A stretch of 64,000 bases of DNA from Nonomuraea muscovyensis (lineage in GTDB: Bacteria; Actinomycetota; Actinomycetes; Streptosporangiales; Streptosporangiaceae): NCBI RefSeq assembly GCF_014207745.1, contig NZ_JACHJB010000001.1, forward strand, positions 3,038,001 through 3,102,000, read 5' to 3'. The translations under genes and the position numbers were made by a program. Below, piece after piece: positions 8,042 to 15,738 of this stretch. Within the stretch, counting starts at the first letter, position 1. Each line of letters starts with the position of its first letter. A model generated the notes under the pieces. The model searched no databases, was not told where the DNA came from, and saw nothing but the letters and a program-made list of their open reading frames with translations.

Positions 8042-8223
8042 GAAACCAGGAAGGTCAACGTGACTCTTTTCCTGCGCGAGCTGGGCGGCAGCAGCGCTGA
8101 GGTGCGTCGGCAGCGTGCTGTACAGCAGCGCGTACAGCAACCCCGCCTCACGCGATCTCATGGCTTCGACCTCTATCCACCGCCTCAGCAGGGCAGCAGC
8201 GCGCGAACGAGGCGTCTGCCCTT

Positions 8224-8269
8224 CCCTACGGATCAGAAGGTTGGGGTTTCGAGTACCTCCGGCCGCACA
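8224..8269 (+). repeat. 46-bp direct repeat, copy 1: tRNA-Arg 3' end (att-like)
   Basis: Exact 46-base match to 8995-9040. The sequence CTACGGATCAGAAGGTTGGG plus the T-arm-like TTTCGAGTACCTCC and GGCCGCAC corresponds to the anticodon-arm-to-acceptor end of a tRNA-Arg(ACG), with a few substitutions. No 5' tRNA half precedes it, so it is an attachment-site relic rather than a gene. Confidence 0.75.
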
Positions 8270-8275
8270 AGGCAA

Positions 8276-8313
8276 AGGCCCAGGTCATCAGTGCGATGAC
8301 CTGGGCTTTTTTG
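8276..8313 (+). terminator. Rho-independent terminator
   Basis: GCCCAGGTCATC pairs with GATGACCTGGGC around AGTGC and is followed by TTTTTT. It follows att-like copy 1 immediately, as the terminator of the source tRNA-Arg gene would. Confidence 0.85.
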
Positions 8314-8533
8314 CGTTTGGATCAACCTTCGGTGTCCGGTGGCGTCCGGCTGTCGCCGGTCGGCAACGGCTGACCGTCCCCAATGTGGCCCCACGCTCCG
8401 GAGCCAAGGTAGATCTGGTCGGCCAGGACTCCAGGCGCCAGCCAGCCTTCCTGTCGCTGGCAGGCATGATCTCTGGGGAGAATGCGCCCAGTTCGCCGCT
8501 CTCGACGACCCCCAGGCCCCGAGAAAGGCCACC

Positions 8534-8785
8534 ATGGAACTTGACCAGCAGACCGTCGACGATGAGATCGAGCGCTTCTTTGCGCGCCATGGCAGAGGCT
8601 GGAGGTCTCTCGCCAGACGTCAAGGATGGCTCGTCAGAGCTTTCGTCGCCAGGGAGGGACTGGCCATTCTGGACCGCATCACATTCGGCGTGGAGTGCTC
8701 CTGCTGTGAGGAGGAGGCGGAGCAGCGGTGGCGACTTCATGCGGTGAAGAGTGAATACCGCCGCCGGAGAAGCAACCGTCGATGA
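8534..8785 (+). CDS. Small hypothetical protein, 83 aa
   Basis: A short frame starting at ATG 8534 with GAAAGG about 5 bases upstream. The product is charged and helical, with DEIERFFARHGRGWRSLARR, an ECSCCEEEAEQRW Cys/Glu cluster and a basic end. It lies between the two 46-bp tRNA-Arg repeats. No family is recognised. A longer frame on the opposite strand overlaps it, so coding is uncertain; I favour this one for its start site and amino-acid composition. Confidence 0.35.
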   Translation: MELDQQTVDDEIERFFARHGRGWRSLARRQGWLVRAFVAREGLAILDRITFGVECSCCEEEAEQRWRLHAVKSEYRRRRSNRR

Positions 8786-8994
8786 GTTGCACCGCTTCCC
8801 AGCGAGGACTACGGCCACGTTCGCCGTACCCGCGCATCTGAGGAGTGGCTGAACCTTCGGTTATCGCAGCCAGCGGTGATGCTGGAGACTTCTCGGCCTT
8901 GGCACCACCGCCAGGAGTCCTACTTCAGGATCTTACTGAGTAGGCCGGCCTCCGTGTTGTCCATGCTTTTGGTGATCTTCCGCGTGCGCTCTTC

Positions 8995-9040
8995 CCCTAC
9001 GGATCAGAAGGTTGGGGTTTCGAGTACCTCCGGCCGCACA
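8995..9040 (+). repeat. 46-bp direct repeat, copy 2: tRNA-Arg 3' end (att-like)
   Basis: Identical to 8224-8269, 771 bases away, same orientation. Its outer neighbour is the 3' end of an integrase remnant, the usual int-att arrangement of actinobacterial integrative elements. Confidence 0.75.
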
Positions 9041-9046
9041 CATGCG

Positions 9047-9084
9047 AAAGGCCAGCCACCAGGGGAGACCTGGAGCGGGCCTTT
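9047..9084 (+). terminator. Hairpin terminator, imperfect
   Basis: AAAGGCC pairs with GGCCTTT, with an inner CCAGG/CCTGG stem. It follows att-like copy 2 and differs from the terminator after copy 1. Confidence 0.5.
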
Positions 9085-9154
9085 GTGTTTGTCAGGACAA
9101 GGTCGAGATCTCGCTAACACCCTTGCTAACAGCGTGGCTCCCGGGTGGCTCCCA

Positions 9155-9400
9155 CTACTCACCGATCGCCTGGGCGAAGATGTCCGCCGCCGAGGCTTCC
9201 GCCGCGCGAATCACGTGGGCGTACACGCGAAGCGTGATCGAGGGATCGGCGTGGCCGAGGCGGGCCGCGGCGACGTGAACGGGAACACCGGCCAGGAGGA
9301 GCGTGGTGGCGTGGACGTGGCGCAGGTCGTGGAGCCGGGCGTGCGGTAGCGGGTCGTCCTTGTGGGCCTTGTTGGAGCGCTTGATGGCAACACCGACACC
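9155..9400 (-). pseudogene. Tyrosine integrase, C-terminal catalytic remnant
   Basis: The C-terminal catalytic fold of a phage-type tyrosine recombinase. Visible are LHDLRHVHATTLLLAGV (HxxR box), AARLGHADPS (GH) and LRVYAHV carrying the nucleophilic Tyr. Upstream of about residue 60 of this piece the frame loses all similarity, so the N-terminal core-binding domain and the first catalytic Arg are missing. It ends about 115 bases from att-like copy 2. It cannot be a functional integrase. Confidence 0.75.
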
Positions 9401-9794
9401 GCGCTTCGAGCCGACCGCACAAGTCCAGGAGCGCCCTCGGCCTCCCGTAATCCCCACGGGGTGGCACGGCGATGCGGGGTGCGATCTTCGCCGCGGTGCG
9501 TCTCGACGGTGACCGCCCGGGCGGGGAGGCATCGGGCTTGACGTACCGGGGCGGACCCCGATCAGGTGCCGTCCTCGGGATCGCCCCGAGATCGTCCCCA
9601 GGGATCGCCCTGCCCTTCCCCCTGGATCGTCCTGCGCAGCCGTTACAGGCTTGATGGGCTGTCTACTGTGGGGACCGCGGGTGGAGAGCATGCGAGTGAC
9701 AGAGGTTCGCTGGATCGGCGAGCCAGGAAATCAGCTGATGGTGGTGACCCGCCTGCTGGAGAGGCCCGAGGCTGTCCAGGCGCCGAACATGAGG
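9401..9794. other. Spacer between integrase remnant and molybdoenzyme operon
   Basis: About 390 bases with no recognised gene. The stretch GGGGATCGCC...CCTGGATCG around 9580-9630 is rich in repeated GGATCG-type words but forms no clear repeat. Confidence 0.35.
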
Positions 9795-9837
9795 GATTAC
9801 GTCGCCGGTTGACTAATGAAACGGGCGGCGTAATCTC
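9795..9837 (+). promoter_or_regulatory. Promoter with overlapping inverted repeat
   Basis: TTGACT (9809-9814) and TAATCT (9831-9836) are separated by 16 bases, close to a vegetative consensus. An inverted repeat GATTACGTCGCC (9795-9806) / GGCGGCGTAATC (9824-9835), 11 of 12 paired, flanks the -35 and covers the -10, the placement expected of an operator. The regulator is unknown. The expected start point is about 65 bases upstream of the ferredoxin gene. Confidence 0.6.
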
Positions 9838-9910
9838 TGAGCTGTCGATCTATTCCCCCCAATCGGCTCCGGCCCGCACAGTGTGCGGCCGTTGCAGATA
9901 TGGAGGCTCC

Positions 9911-10528
9911 ATGGTTCGTCTCGGCATGCTCATCGACCTGACCACCTGTATTGGATGCCACGCCTGCTCGGTGGCTTGTAAGGCCGAATTCGAAGTCCCT
10001 CTGGGTTCATTCAGGGACACCGTGAAATATGTTGAGCAAGGCGCATACCCGCAGGTGACCCGTCATTTCATTCCGATTCTTTGTAACCACTGCGAAGACG
10101 CGCCATGCCTGAATGCGTGCCCGACCGGCGCGGTAGTACGCCTCGATGGCGGTGAGGTCACCATCGAGGAAGGCGACTGCAACCTCAACCGGGCGTGCAT
10201 GGCCGCCTGCCCGTACGGGGCGATCTATGTGGACGTCGACAAGGGCGCCGCGCAGAAGTGCACCTTCTGCGATCACCGGACGGCCGAAGGGCGGCAGCCG
10301 GCGTGCGTCGACGCCTGTCCCACCCATTGCCGGATATTCGGTGACCTTGACGATCCGGTCAGCGAGATCGCCAAGAAGGCCGCCGCCACTTCCACCACGG
10401 TGTGGAAAGGGGAACAGGAGACCCGGCCTCGCGTTCTCTACGTCGACCCGAAGAACGCCCTGAACCTGATCGAGGATGCCGGGGTTCAAGCGGACCGGTC
10501 AGCCGATCTCTCCGGTGAGAGGGCATGA
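9911..10528 (+). CDS. Four-cluster [4Fe-4S] electron-transfer subunit (DmsB/PsrB/TtrB type)
   Basis: A 205-residue iron-sulfur subunit of a DMSO-reductase-family complex. Four Cys motifs are seen: CIGCHACSVAC (residues 13-23), CNHCEDAPCLNACP, CNLNRACMAACP and CTFCDHR...CVDACP, enough for four [4Fe-4S] clusters passing electrons between the membrane anchor and the molybdenum subunit. ATG 9911 has GGAGG 5-9 bases upstream; a longer in-frame extension upstream lacks coding character. The stop overlaps the next start (ATGA). Having no own signal peptide, it is presumably co-exported with the Tat-targeted catalytic subunit. Confidence 0.92.
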   Translation: MVRLGMLIDLTTCIGCHACSVACKAEFEVPLGSFRDTVKYVEQGAYPQVTRHFIPILCNHCEDAPCLNACPTGAVVRLDGGEVTIEEGDCNLNRACMAACPYGAIYVDVDKGAAQKCTFCDHRTAEGRQPACVDACPTHCRIFGDLDDPVSEIAKKAAATSTTVWKGEQETRPRVLYVDPKNALNLIEDAGVQADRSADLSGERA

Positions 10529-11382
10529 CGGGCTCGGACCTGCCCTGGGGGCCGTTGCTGGCCGCCTATGTCGTGCTCGTCGGCTTGTCCAGTGGTCTGA
10601 CTCTGGTGACCTGGTGGCTGAACCGCCCTGGTGGTTCGGCGGCGCCCTCCATCGACCGCTATGGGGCCTGGGGGGCGATGGCGGTCTTGGTCGTGATCAG
10701 TGTCGTCCTCGTCGTCGATCTGGGCCGCCCCGAGCGCTTCTATCTCGTGATCACCAGGTTCGAGAATCCCGCCTCCCCCATCGCGATGGGCGCCAAGCTC
10801 ATCGCGGTGAAGATGTTCCTGCTCGCCGTGGTGATCTACGCGTTGGAACGCCGATCGCCGGCGCGGGCGAACCGGGTCAGCGTGGTGCTCGTCAGGACTG
10901 TCGTCCTGACGAGCTTCGCTCTGGCCGTGTACCCCGCTGCCCTGCTGGCTCGCTCCTGGGGTTCCCCGCTGGCGAACAGCAGCGGCTCCGCGCTGATCTT
11001 CGTCATCACCGCACTGCTCATGGGAGCGGCCGCGGTGCTGATCGCGTTGTCCGTGGTACGGGTTCGGTCCGAGGACCTCAACGGGTTCCTCCACAGGACC
11101 CGCGAGGCGCTTCTCGTCCTGCTCTGCGCATTCGGCATCTCCTTGGCGTTCGAGGTGCTCTCGCTGGCAGGACGGCCGTCCGATCGCCTCCTGCTGTCGC
11201 AACTGCTCACCGGAGGCTTCGCGGTCGTCTTCTGGGGAGTCGTGGTGACCGCGGGCATCGCCGTCCCCGCTGTGGGACTCCTCGTGTTCCCCGGCAAACG
11301 GGCGGCCTTGGTCGCGAGTGCCGTCGCCGTGCTCGCCGGAGCGGCGACAGCCCGCTACCTCCTCTTCGCGGTCGGCCACTGA
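10525..11382 (+). CDS. NrfD/PsrC-type membrane quinone-interacting subunit
   Basis: A 285-residue integral membrane protein with about eight hydrophobic helices (for example LLAAYVVLVGLSSGLTLVTW near the start, then VLVVISVVLVVDLGRPERFY). The motif DLGRPERFY after the second helix is characteristic of the NrfD/PsrC family, which binds quinol and anchors the Fe-S and Mo subunits. It starts by ATGA overlap with the ferredoxin gene and ends 15 bases before the catalytic subunit, so it is the second gene of the operon. Confidence 0.92.
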   Translation: MTGSDLPWGPLLAAYVVLVGLSSGLTLVTWWLNRPGGSAAPSIDRYGAWGAMAVLVVISVVLVVDLGRPERFYLVITRFENPASPIAMGAKLIAVKMFLLAVVIYALERRSPARANRVSVVLVRTVVLTSFALAVYPAALLARSWGSPLANSSGSALIFVITALLMGAAAVLIALSVVRVRSEDLNGFLHRTREALLVLLCAFGISLAFEVLSLAGRPSDRLLLSQLLTGGFAVVFWGVVVTAGIAVPAVGLLVFPGKRAALVASAVAVLAGAATARYLLFAVGH

Positions 11383-11397
11383 TGAGGGAGACAGTCC

Positions 11398-13938
11398 ATG
11401 CCAGTCGAGCCGCACAGCCCGGCCAGTCCCAACTGGACGCTGACCCGGCGAGACCTCATGCGCATCGGTACTCTCGCGGGCGCCGCGGTCGCCGGCATGG
11501 GAACGATTGAGATCGTCTCTCGCACCACCACCGTGCCGTCCGCACCAGCCGGGACAACCGGTGTCGTGCATCGGGTTCCCTCGATGTGCCAGATGTGTAC
11601 CACGGCCTGCGGCATCATCGCCCATGTGCGGAACGGCCGGCTTCTCACCATCGACGGCAATCCCGCCGACCCGAACAGCCAGGGCTCCGTATGCGCCAAG
11701 GGCGTGGCCGGGCCGTCCGTCCTGTACGATCCCAACCGCCTGCTCTACCCCCTCAAGCGCGCGGGCAGGCGCGGGGAAGGGCGCTGGCTGCGTATCTCCT
11801 GGGAAGAGGCGTACACCGAGATCGCGGACAGACTCCGCGCGATCAGGGAAAGCGGTCGCCCTGAGGAATTCGCCTTCCAGCAGGGGCGCAATCGCTCGAC
11901 CGACATCGTCAGGCGCTTCCTCAACGCTTTCGGCACCCCGTCGGCGTTCAATCATCGTGCTCTGTGCTCGCTGAACCGTCGCGCCGCCATCCTCGCCACC
12001 ATCGGCGACTCCGACTGGGATCTCGGAGACTTCGAGAACACCCGCTACGTGCTCAACTTCGGTTGCAACTGGGCCGAGGCCCACCAAGGACACATCCCCG
12101 TCGCGATCCGGATGATGCGTGCGCGTGAGCGCAACCATGCGAAGATCGTCACCTTCGACGCGCGGCTGTCCAACACGGCCGCCGTCTCGGACGAGTGGTT
12201 CTGCGTGAAGCCCGGCACCGACGGACTCATCGCCCTGGCCATGTCCAACGTCATCTGTTCGGAACGGTTGTGGAACAAGGCGTGGTTCGACACGTGGACG
12301 AACTACTCAGCCGATGAGTACGCCGCACACGTCCGGCCGTACACGCCGGAGATGGCCGAGGCGGAGAGCGGGGTGCCGGCGGAGGCCATACGGCGGGTGG
12401 CACGCGAGTTCGCCGCGGCCGCCCCTCGCTGCACCACGATCTGCAATCGGGGCTCGCACGCTCACCGGAACGGCTTCTACAACGACCGGGCCATCACCGT
12501 CCTCAATGCGCTGGTCGGGAACATGGGACACGTCGGGGGCTGGTGCTGGCATCCACTGAGCGCCTGGGACACGCAGGCGTTGCCGGAACCCGGGCCGATC
12601 CCGCCCAAGCCGACTGCCCGAAGCCTGATCGCCGAAGCCAAGGACTGGCCGTTGGCGAACGCCTGGGAGGGCAAGCAGATGCGGGTGGGCGAGATCGTCT
12701 ATCGATGGATCAAGGAACGCCGCCAGCCGATCTCCGCGCTGATGACGTACAACTGCGACCAAGCGTGGGCGTGGCCCGAGGCCGGCCTGGTGCGGGAGGT
12801 GCTCAGCGACGAGGAGCTCGTGCCGTTCCACGTGTGCATCGACGTGATGGTCTCGGAGACGGGGAACCTCGCCGACATCGTGCTGCCCTGGACCACCTAT
12901 CTCGAACGCTGGGACATCGACTCGCGGCCGCCGCAGGGACTCGTCGACTATGTCGGCCTGCGGCAGCCCGTGGTCGACCCGCTGGGCGAGTCGAAGGATC
13001 TGCGGGAGATCTTTCCTGAGCTCGCCCGCCGCATCGGCGGTGGCATGGAGCGCTACTTTCCCTGGCGCACGCAGGAGGAGTACTTCGAGGAGTACTTCCG
13101 TACGGTCCCCGGCGGGTTCGCCCGCATGCGGGCGAACGGAGTGTGGCAGGACCCGGCCAAGGCCCCCAACTACGTCCCGTACGAGCGGGTCCTCACCGCC
13201 GGTGAGCTCAAGGGCAGCCAGACCGATGAGAAGACCGGGATCATCTCCAAGGGCGGGGAGTCCGTCGGCGTCAGGATCGGGGGAGTGGCGCGCCGCGGCT
13301 TCTCGACGCCGTCCCGGAAGGTCGAGGTGCACAGCCGCTTCATCGTGGACAAGGGCGCCGAGGCCGACAGGACGATCTCCCCTCTCCCGATCTACGAGCC
13401 GATCCCGGGTCAGCGGGAACGGCTGGCGGAGGGCAAGTTGATCATGATCAGCTTCAAGTGGAACGTCCACAACGCGCATCGCACGTTGCAGTCCAAATGG
13501 CTTCAGGAGATCTCGCACACCAACCCCGCCTGGCTGAACAGCGCCACAGCCGCGCGGTTGGGAGTGGAGGAAGGGGACTGGATCGAGGTCACCGGCTACC
13601 GTCCGATGGACGAGCACGTGCCCGGCGGAGACGGCTCCCCGCTGGGCACGCTGCGGACGCGTGTCCACGTCACCGAAGGGGTGCACCCTTCGGTCATCGC
13701 GATCGCGCACAACGCCGGCCGTACGACCGGAGGGCCGGTCGCGTCCAACGGCCGGGATCGGACCTCGCTGCCCGGTCACCCGCCGAGCCGGGACAAGGAC
13801 CGCGAACGAGTCTGGTGGGAAGGCAGCCTCAGCGTGGCGCAGAACGACATCATGCCGATCTATCCTGATCCGGTCTCGGGCCAGCAGGCCTACCACGACA
13901 CGATCGTCAGCGTGCGCAAGGTCACGGGCACCGGATGA
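11398..13938 (+). CDS. Tat-exported molybdopterin (Mo-bisPGD) oxidoreductase, catalytic subunit
   Basis: An 846-residue DMSO-reductase-family catalytic subunit. A twin-arginine signal (TRRDLM, residues 16-21) precedes the [4Fe-4S] motif C64-x2-C67-x3-C71-x27-C99. Cys190, in HRALCSLNRR, sits where polysulfide, thiosulfate, tetrathionate and arsenate reductases place the Mo-ligating Cys, so a sulfur- or arsenic-oxyanion substrate is more likely than nitrate or DMSO (inference). The C-terminal molydopterin-binding domain is visible around WNVHNAHRTLQSKWL and the AIAHNAGR segment. It is linked to Fe-S, NrfD and chaperone genes as one operon and likely acts outside the cytoplasmic membrane. The exact substrate cannot be read from sequence. 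Confidence 0.9.
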   Translation: MPVEPHSPASPNWTLTRRDLMRIGTLAGAAVAGMGTIEIVSRTTTVPSAPAGTTGVVHRVPSMCQMCTTACGIIAHVRNGRLLTIDGNPADPNSQGSVCAKGVAGPSVLYDPNRLLYPLKRAGRRGEGRWLRISWEEAYTEIADRLRAIRESGRPEEFAFQQGRNRSTDIVRRFLNAFGTPSAFNHRALCSLNRRAAILATIGDSDWDLGDFENTRYVLNFGCNWAEAHQGHIPVAIRMMRARERNHAKIVTFDARLSNTAAVSDEWFCVKPGTDGLIALAMSNVICSERLWNKAWFDTWTNYSADEYAAHVRPYTPEMAEAESGVPAEAIRRVAREFAAAAPRCTTICNRGSHAHRNGFYNDRAITVLNALVGNMGHVGGWCWHPLSAWDTQALPEPGPIPPKPTARSLIAEAKDWPLANAWEGKQMRVGEIVYRWIKERRQPISALMTYNCDQAWAWPEAGLVREVLSDEELVPFHVCIDVMVSETGNLADIVLPWTTYLERWDIDSRPPQGLVDYVGLRQPVVDPLGESKDLREIFPELARRIGGGMERYFPWRTQEEYFEEYFRTVPGGFARMRANGVWQDPAKAPNYVPYERVLTAGELKGSQTDEKTGIISKGGESVGVRIGGVARRGFSTPSRKVEVHSRFIVDKGAEADRTISPLPIYEPIPGQRERLAEGKLIMISFKWNVHNAHRTLQSKWLQEISHTNPAWLNSATAARLGVEEGDWIEVTGYRPMDEHVPGGDGSPLGTLRTRVHVTEGVHPSVIAIAHNAGRTTGGPVASNGRDRTSLPGHPPSRDKDRERVWWEGSLSVAQNDIMPIYPDPVSGQQAYHDTIVSVRKVTGTG

Positions 13939-14447
13939 GCGACGTGCTGCTCCTCGCCTCCCGCCTGCTCAGCAGGGAGATCGACGGGCCGCTATACCGG
14001 GCGCTGCTCGCCGCGCCGGACGGGGGTCGCCTCCTCGACGCGCAGACGCGTGCGCTGGGGGAGCCGGAAGCCCTGCGATCCCTGTCGGTCGAGTTCTGCC
14101 GACTGTTCGTGGGCCCGCGTCCGGCGTGCCCGCCGTATGAATCCGTTCATCGGGGCGAGCCCGTCGTGGGGGGACGGGCCGAGCGCCGGCTGCAGGACTT
14201 CATGGAGAGACACCGGCTCGACGCTGTGATCCCTTCCGGATGTCCCGTGCTCGCCTACGACCATCTCGCCGTCAGTCTCGCTCTGCTGCACCATCTCCTG
14301 GGCGTCGCAGCCGATGGCGCTGCACGACAGCTGTTGCAGGACCATTTGCTGGCGTGGGCGCCTGCCTATTTCCGGGGCCTGAAGGCGGCGGCCGTGCTGC
14401 CGCCGTACACGCTGATCGCGGATCTCCTGGCGGAGTACCTGGCTTGA
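13935..14447 (+). CDS. TorD/DmsD-like molybdoenzyme chaperone
   Basis: A 170-residue all-helical cytoplasmic protein overlapping the catalytic gene by ATGA. The motif FCRLFVGPRPACPPYESVHRG (shown in two parts: FCRLFVGPRPACPP and YESVHRG) followed by a YDHLAVSLALLHHLLG helix is typical of TorD-family redox-enzyme maturation proteins, which bind the Tat signal and keep the apoenzyme unexported until the Mo cofactor is inserted. The position as last gene of the operon supports this. Confidence 0.85.
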   Translation: MSDVLLLASRLLSREIDGPLYRALLAAPDGGRLLDAQTRALGEPEALRSLSVEFCRLFVGPRPACPPYESVHRGEPVVGGRAERRLQDFMERHRLDAVIPSGCPVLAYDHLAVSLALLHHLLGVAADGAARQLLQDHLLAWAPAYFRGLKAAAVLPPYTLIADLLAEYLA

Positions 14448-14632
14448 GCTGGGCATTCGGTGTGCGGGTGACCCACCGGTGATGGGCTGACAGTCGGCGA
14501 CGCACGTCTCGCCCGGTGCGGCGTTCTGGGCAGGTGTCATGTCGCTCGTGGGGGAGGGGGGAGGCTGGAGCATGGCGCCTCCTTCGGCTAGGCTGGAAGT
14601 ATTCAAGTAGCCTTAGAAGGTGAGGTTATAAG

Positions 14633-15112
14633 GTGACCGAAGAAACAACAAGTGCGGTCCCGTTCCTGCCACAACTCATCGGGCAGGCGTTCAACCTGAT
14701 CCTCGACGAGCTCTACGAGCGGCTTGTCGAGACCGGACACGGGGATCTGCGGCCCACCCACTGCCTGAACGTGTTCCGGTTCATGGACTGCGACGGCACC
14801 CGCCCCACCACGCTGGCCCGCCGAGCCGGGATGACCCCTCAGGCGATGAGCGAACTCGTGGGCTACCTGGAACAGCGCGACTACGTCCGACGCGTCCCTG
14901 ACCCGACCGACGGCCGGGGCCGTGTCGTCGTCTATGCCGACCGTGGGACCCGCGCCGCCGAGATCAGCGCCACCTACTTCGCCGACATGGAGGCCCGCTG
15001 GGATGCCATCGTCGGGCCCGACCGCCTCCAGGACGTCAAGTCCGCTCTCTCGCAGATCCTCAACGCCTCCCCCGCTCACAGCGCTCACGCACCGAGGGTC
15101 TCAGCACGGTGA
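14633..15112 (+). CDS. MarR-family transcriptional regulator
   Basis: A 159-residue winged-helix regulator starting at GTG 14633, with AAGG close upstream. The DNA-binding part spans about residues 45-105, with recognition helix MTPQAMSELVGYLEQRDYV and wing RVPDPTDGRGRVVVY. Terminal helices for dimerisation flank it. It overlaps the following methyltransferase gene by GTGA, which suggests one operon. A -10-like TAGGCT lies around 14588. Ligand and target are unknown. Confidence 0.88.
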   Translation: MTEETTSAVPFLPQLIGQAFNLILDELYERLVETGHGDLRPTHCLNVFRFMDCDGTRPTTLARRAGMTPQAMSELVGYLEQRDYVRRVPDPTDGRGRVVVYADRGTRAAEISATYFADMEARWDAIVGPDRLQDVKSALSQILNASPAHSAHAPRVSAR

Positions 15113-15738
15113 ACCGGTCATCCAGAGCTCTCGTCGGCTACTGGGACCGGCAGGCAGCCACCTACGACAGAAGATCGGCCGGGGTCGAACGCCGGTTCTT
15201 GGCGGACAGCCGCCGCTGGGTCTGCGGCCGGGCTCGCGGCGCCACTCTGGAGATCGCCATCGGCACCGGCGCCAACCTTCCGCACTACCCCGACGACGTC
15301 GACCTGACCGGCCTCGACTGGAGCCCCGCCATGGTCCACGCCGCACGCCGGCGGGCAGACCGGGTCCACCGGGCCGTCAGGCTCCACCAAGCCGACGCGA
15401 CCGCGCTGCCCTTCCCCGCCGCGACGTTCGACACCGTCGTCAGCACCTTCGCCCTGTGCTGCATCCCCGACGAACGCGCCGCTCTCATCGAGGCGCTCCG
15501 CGTGCTGCGGCCCGGGGGGCGCCTGCTGCTGGCCGACCACGTCGCGGCGTCCTTCTGGCCACTGCGCGCACTCCAGCACGCCGTGAACCTGGTCAGCGTC
15601 CCCTTGCAGGGCGAGCATTACACCCGTCGCCCCATCGCCACCCTGCGCGGCCTGGGCGTCACCATCGAGGAGACCGAGCGCCTGACCATGGGCGCAATCG
15701 AACGCGTCGACGCGCGTAAGCAGTCGCCTGGTCAGTGA
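15109..15738 (+). CDS. Class I SAM-dependent methyltransferase
   Basis: A 209-residue methyltransferase of the UbiE/Methyltransf_11 type. Motif I is LEIAIGTGANLPHY (residues about 45-58), followed by DLTGLDWSPAM (motif II), QADATALPFPAATFDTVV (motif III) and LRVLRPGGRLLLADHV (post-III). It starts at GTG 15109, overlapping the MarR stop. Its 3' end overlaps the convergent HEAT/Nudix frame by 7 bases. The substrate is unknown; pairing with MarR suggests a small-molecule or stress-linked role. Confidence 0.88.
   Translation: MNRSSRALVGYWDRQAATYDRRSAGVERRFLADSRRWVCGRARGATLEIAIGTGANLPHYPDDVDLTGLDWSPAMVHAARRRADRVHRAVRLHQADATALPFPAATFDTVVSTFALCCIPDERAALIEALRVLRPGGRLLLADHVAASFWPLRALQHAVNLVSVPLQGEHYTRRPIATLRGLGVTIEETERLTMGAIERVDARKQSPGQ

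Larger units (their letters stand above)
8042..8533. other. Gene-poor stretch with att-like repeat and terminator
   Basis: Holds the first 46-bp tRNA-Arg-derived repeat (8224-8269) and its terminator (8276-8313). Frames on both strands are short and unrecognised; the piece GCTGTACAGCAGCGCGTACAGCAAC near 8118 vaguely recalls the start of the tRNA-Phe repeats but is not a clear copy. Confidence 0.4.
8786..9154. other. Gene-poor stretch with second att-like repeat
   Basis: Contains the second 46-bp tRNA-Arg repeat and a GC-rich hairpin (9047-9084). Nothing else recognised. Confidence 0.4.

Noticed and set aside
8288..8818. 176-codon minus-strand frame.
   Set aside because: Overlaps a strong terminator and has poor composition; the shorter plus-strand ORF at 8534 is more plausible.
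10486..12138. Long minus-strand frame (550 codons) opposite the molybdoenzyme genes.
   Set aside because: High-GC antisense artefact; the plus-strand genes carry clear Fe-S and Mo motifs.
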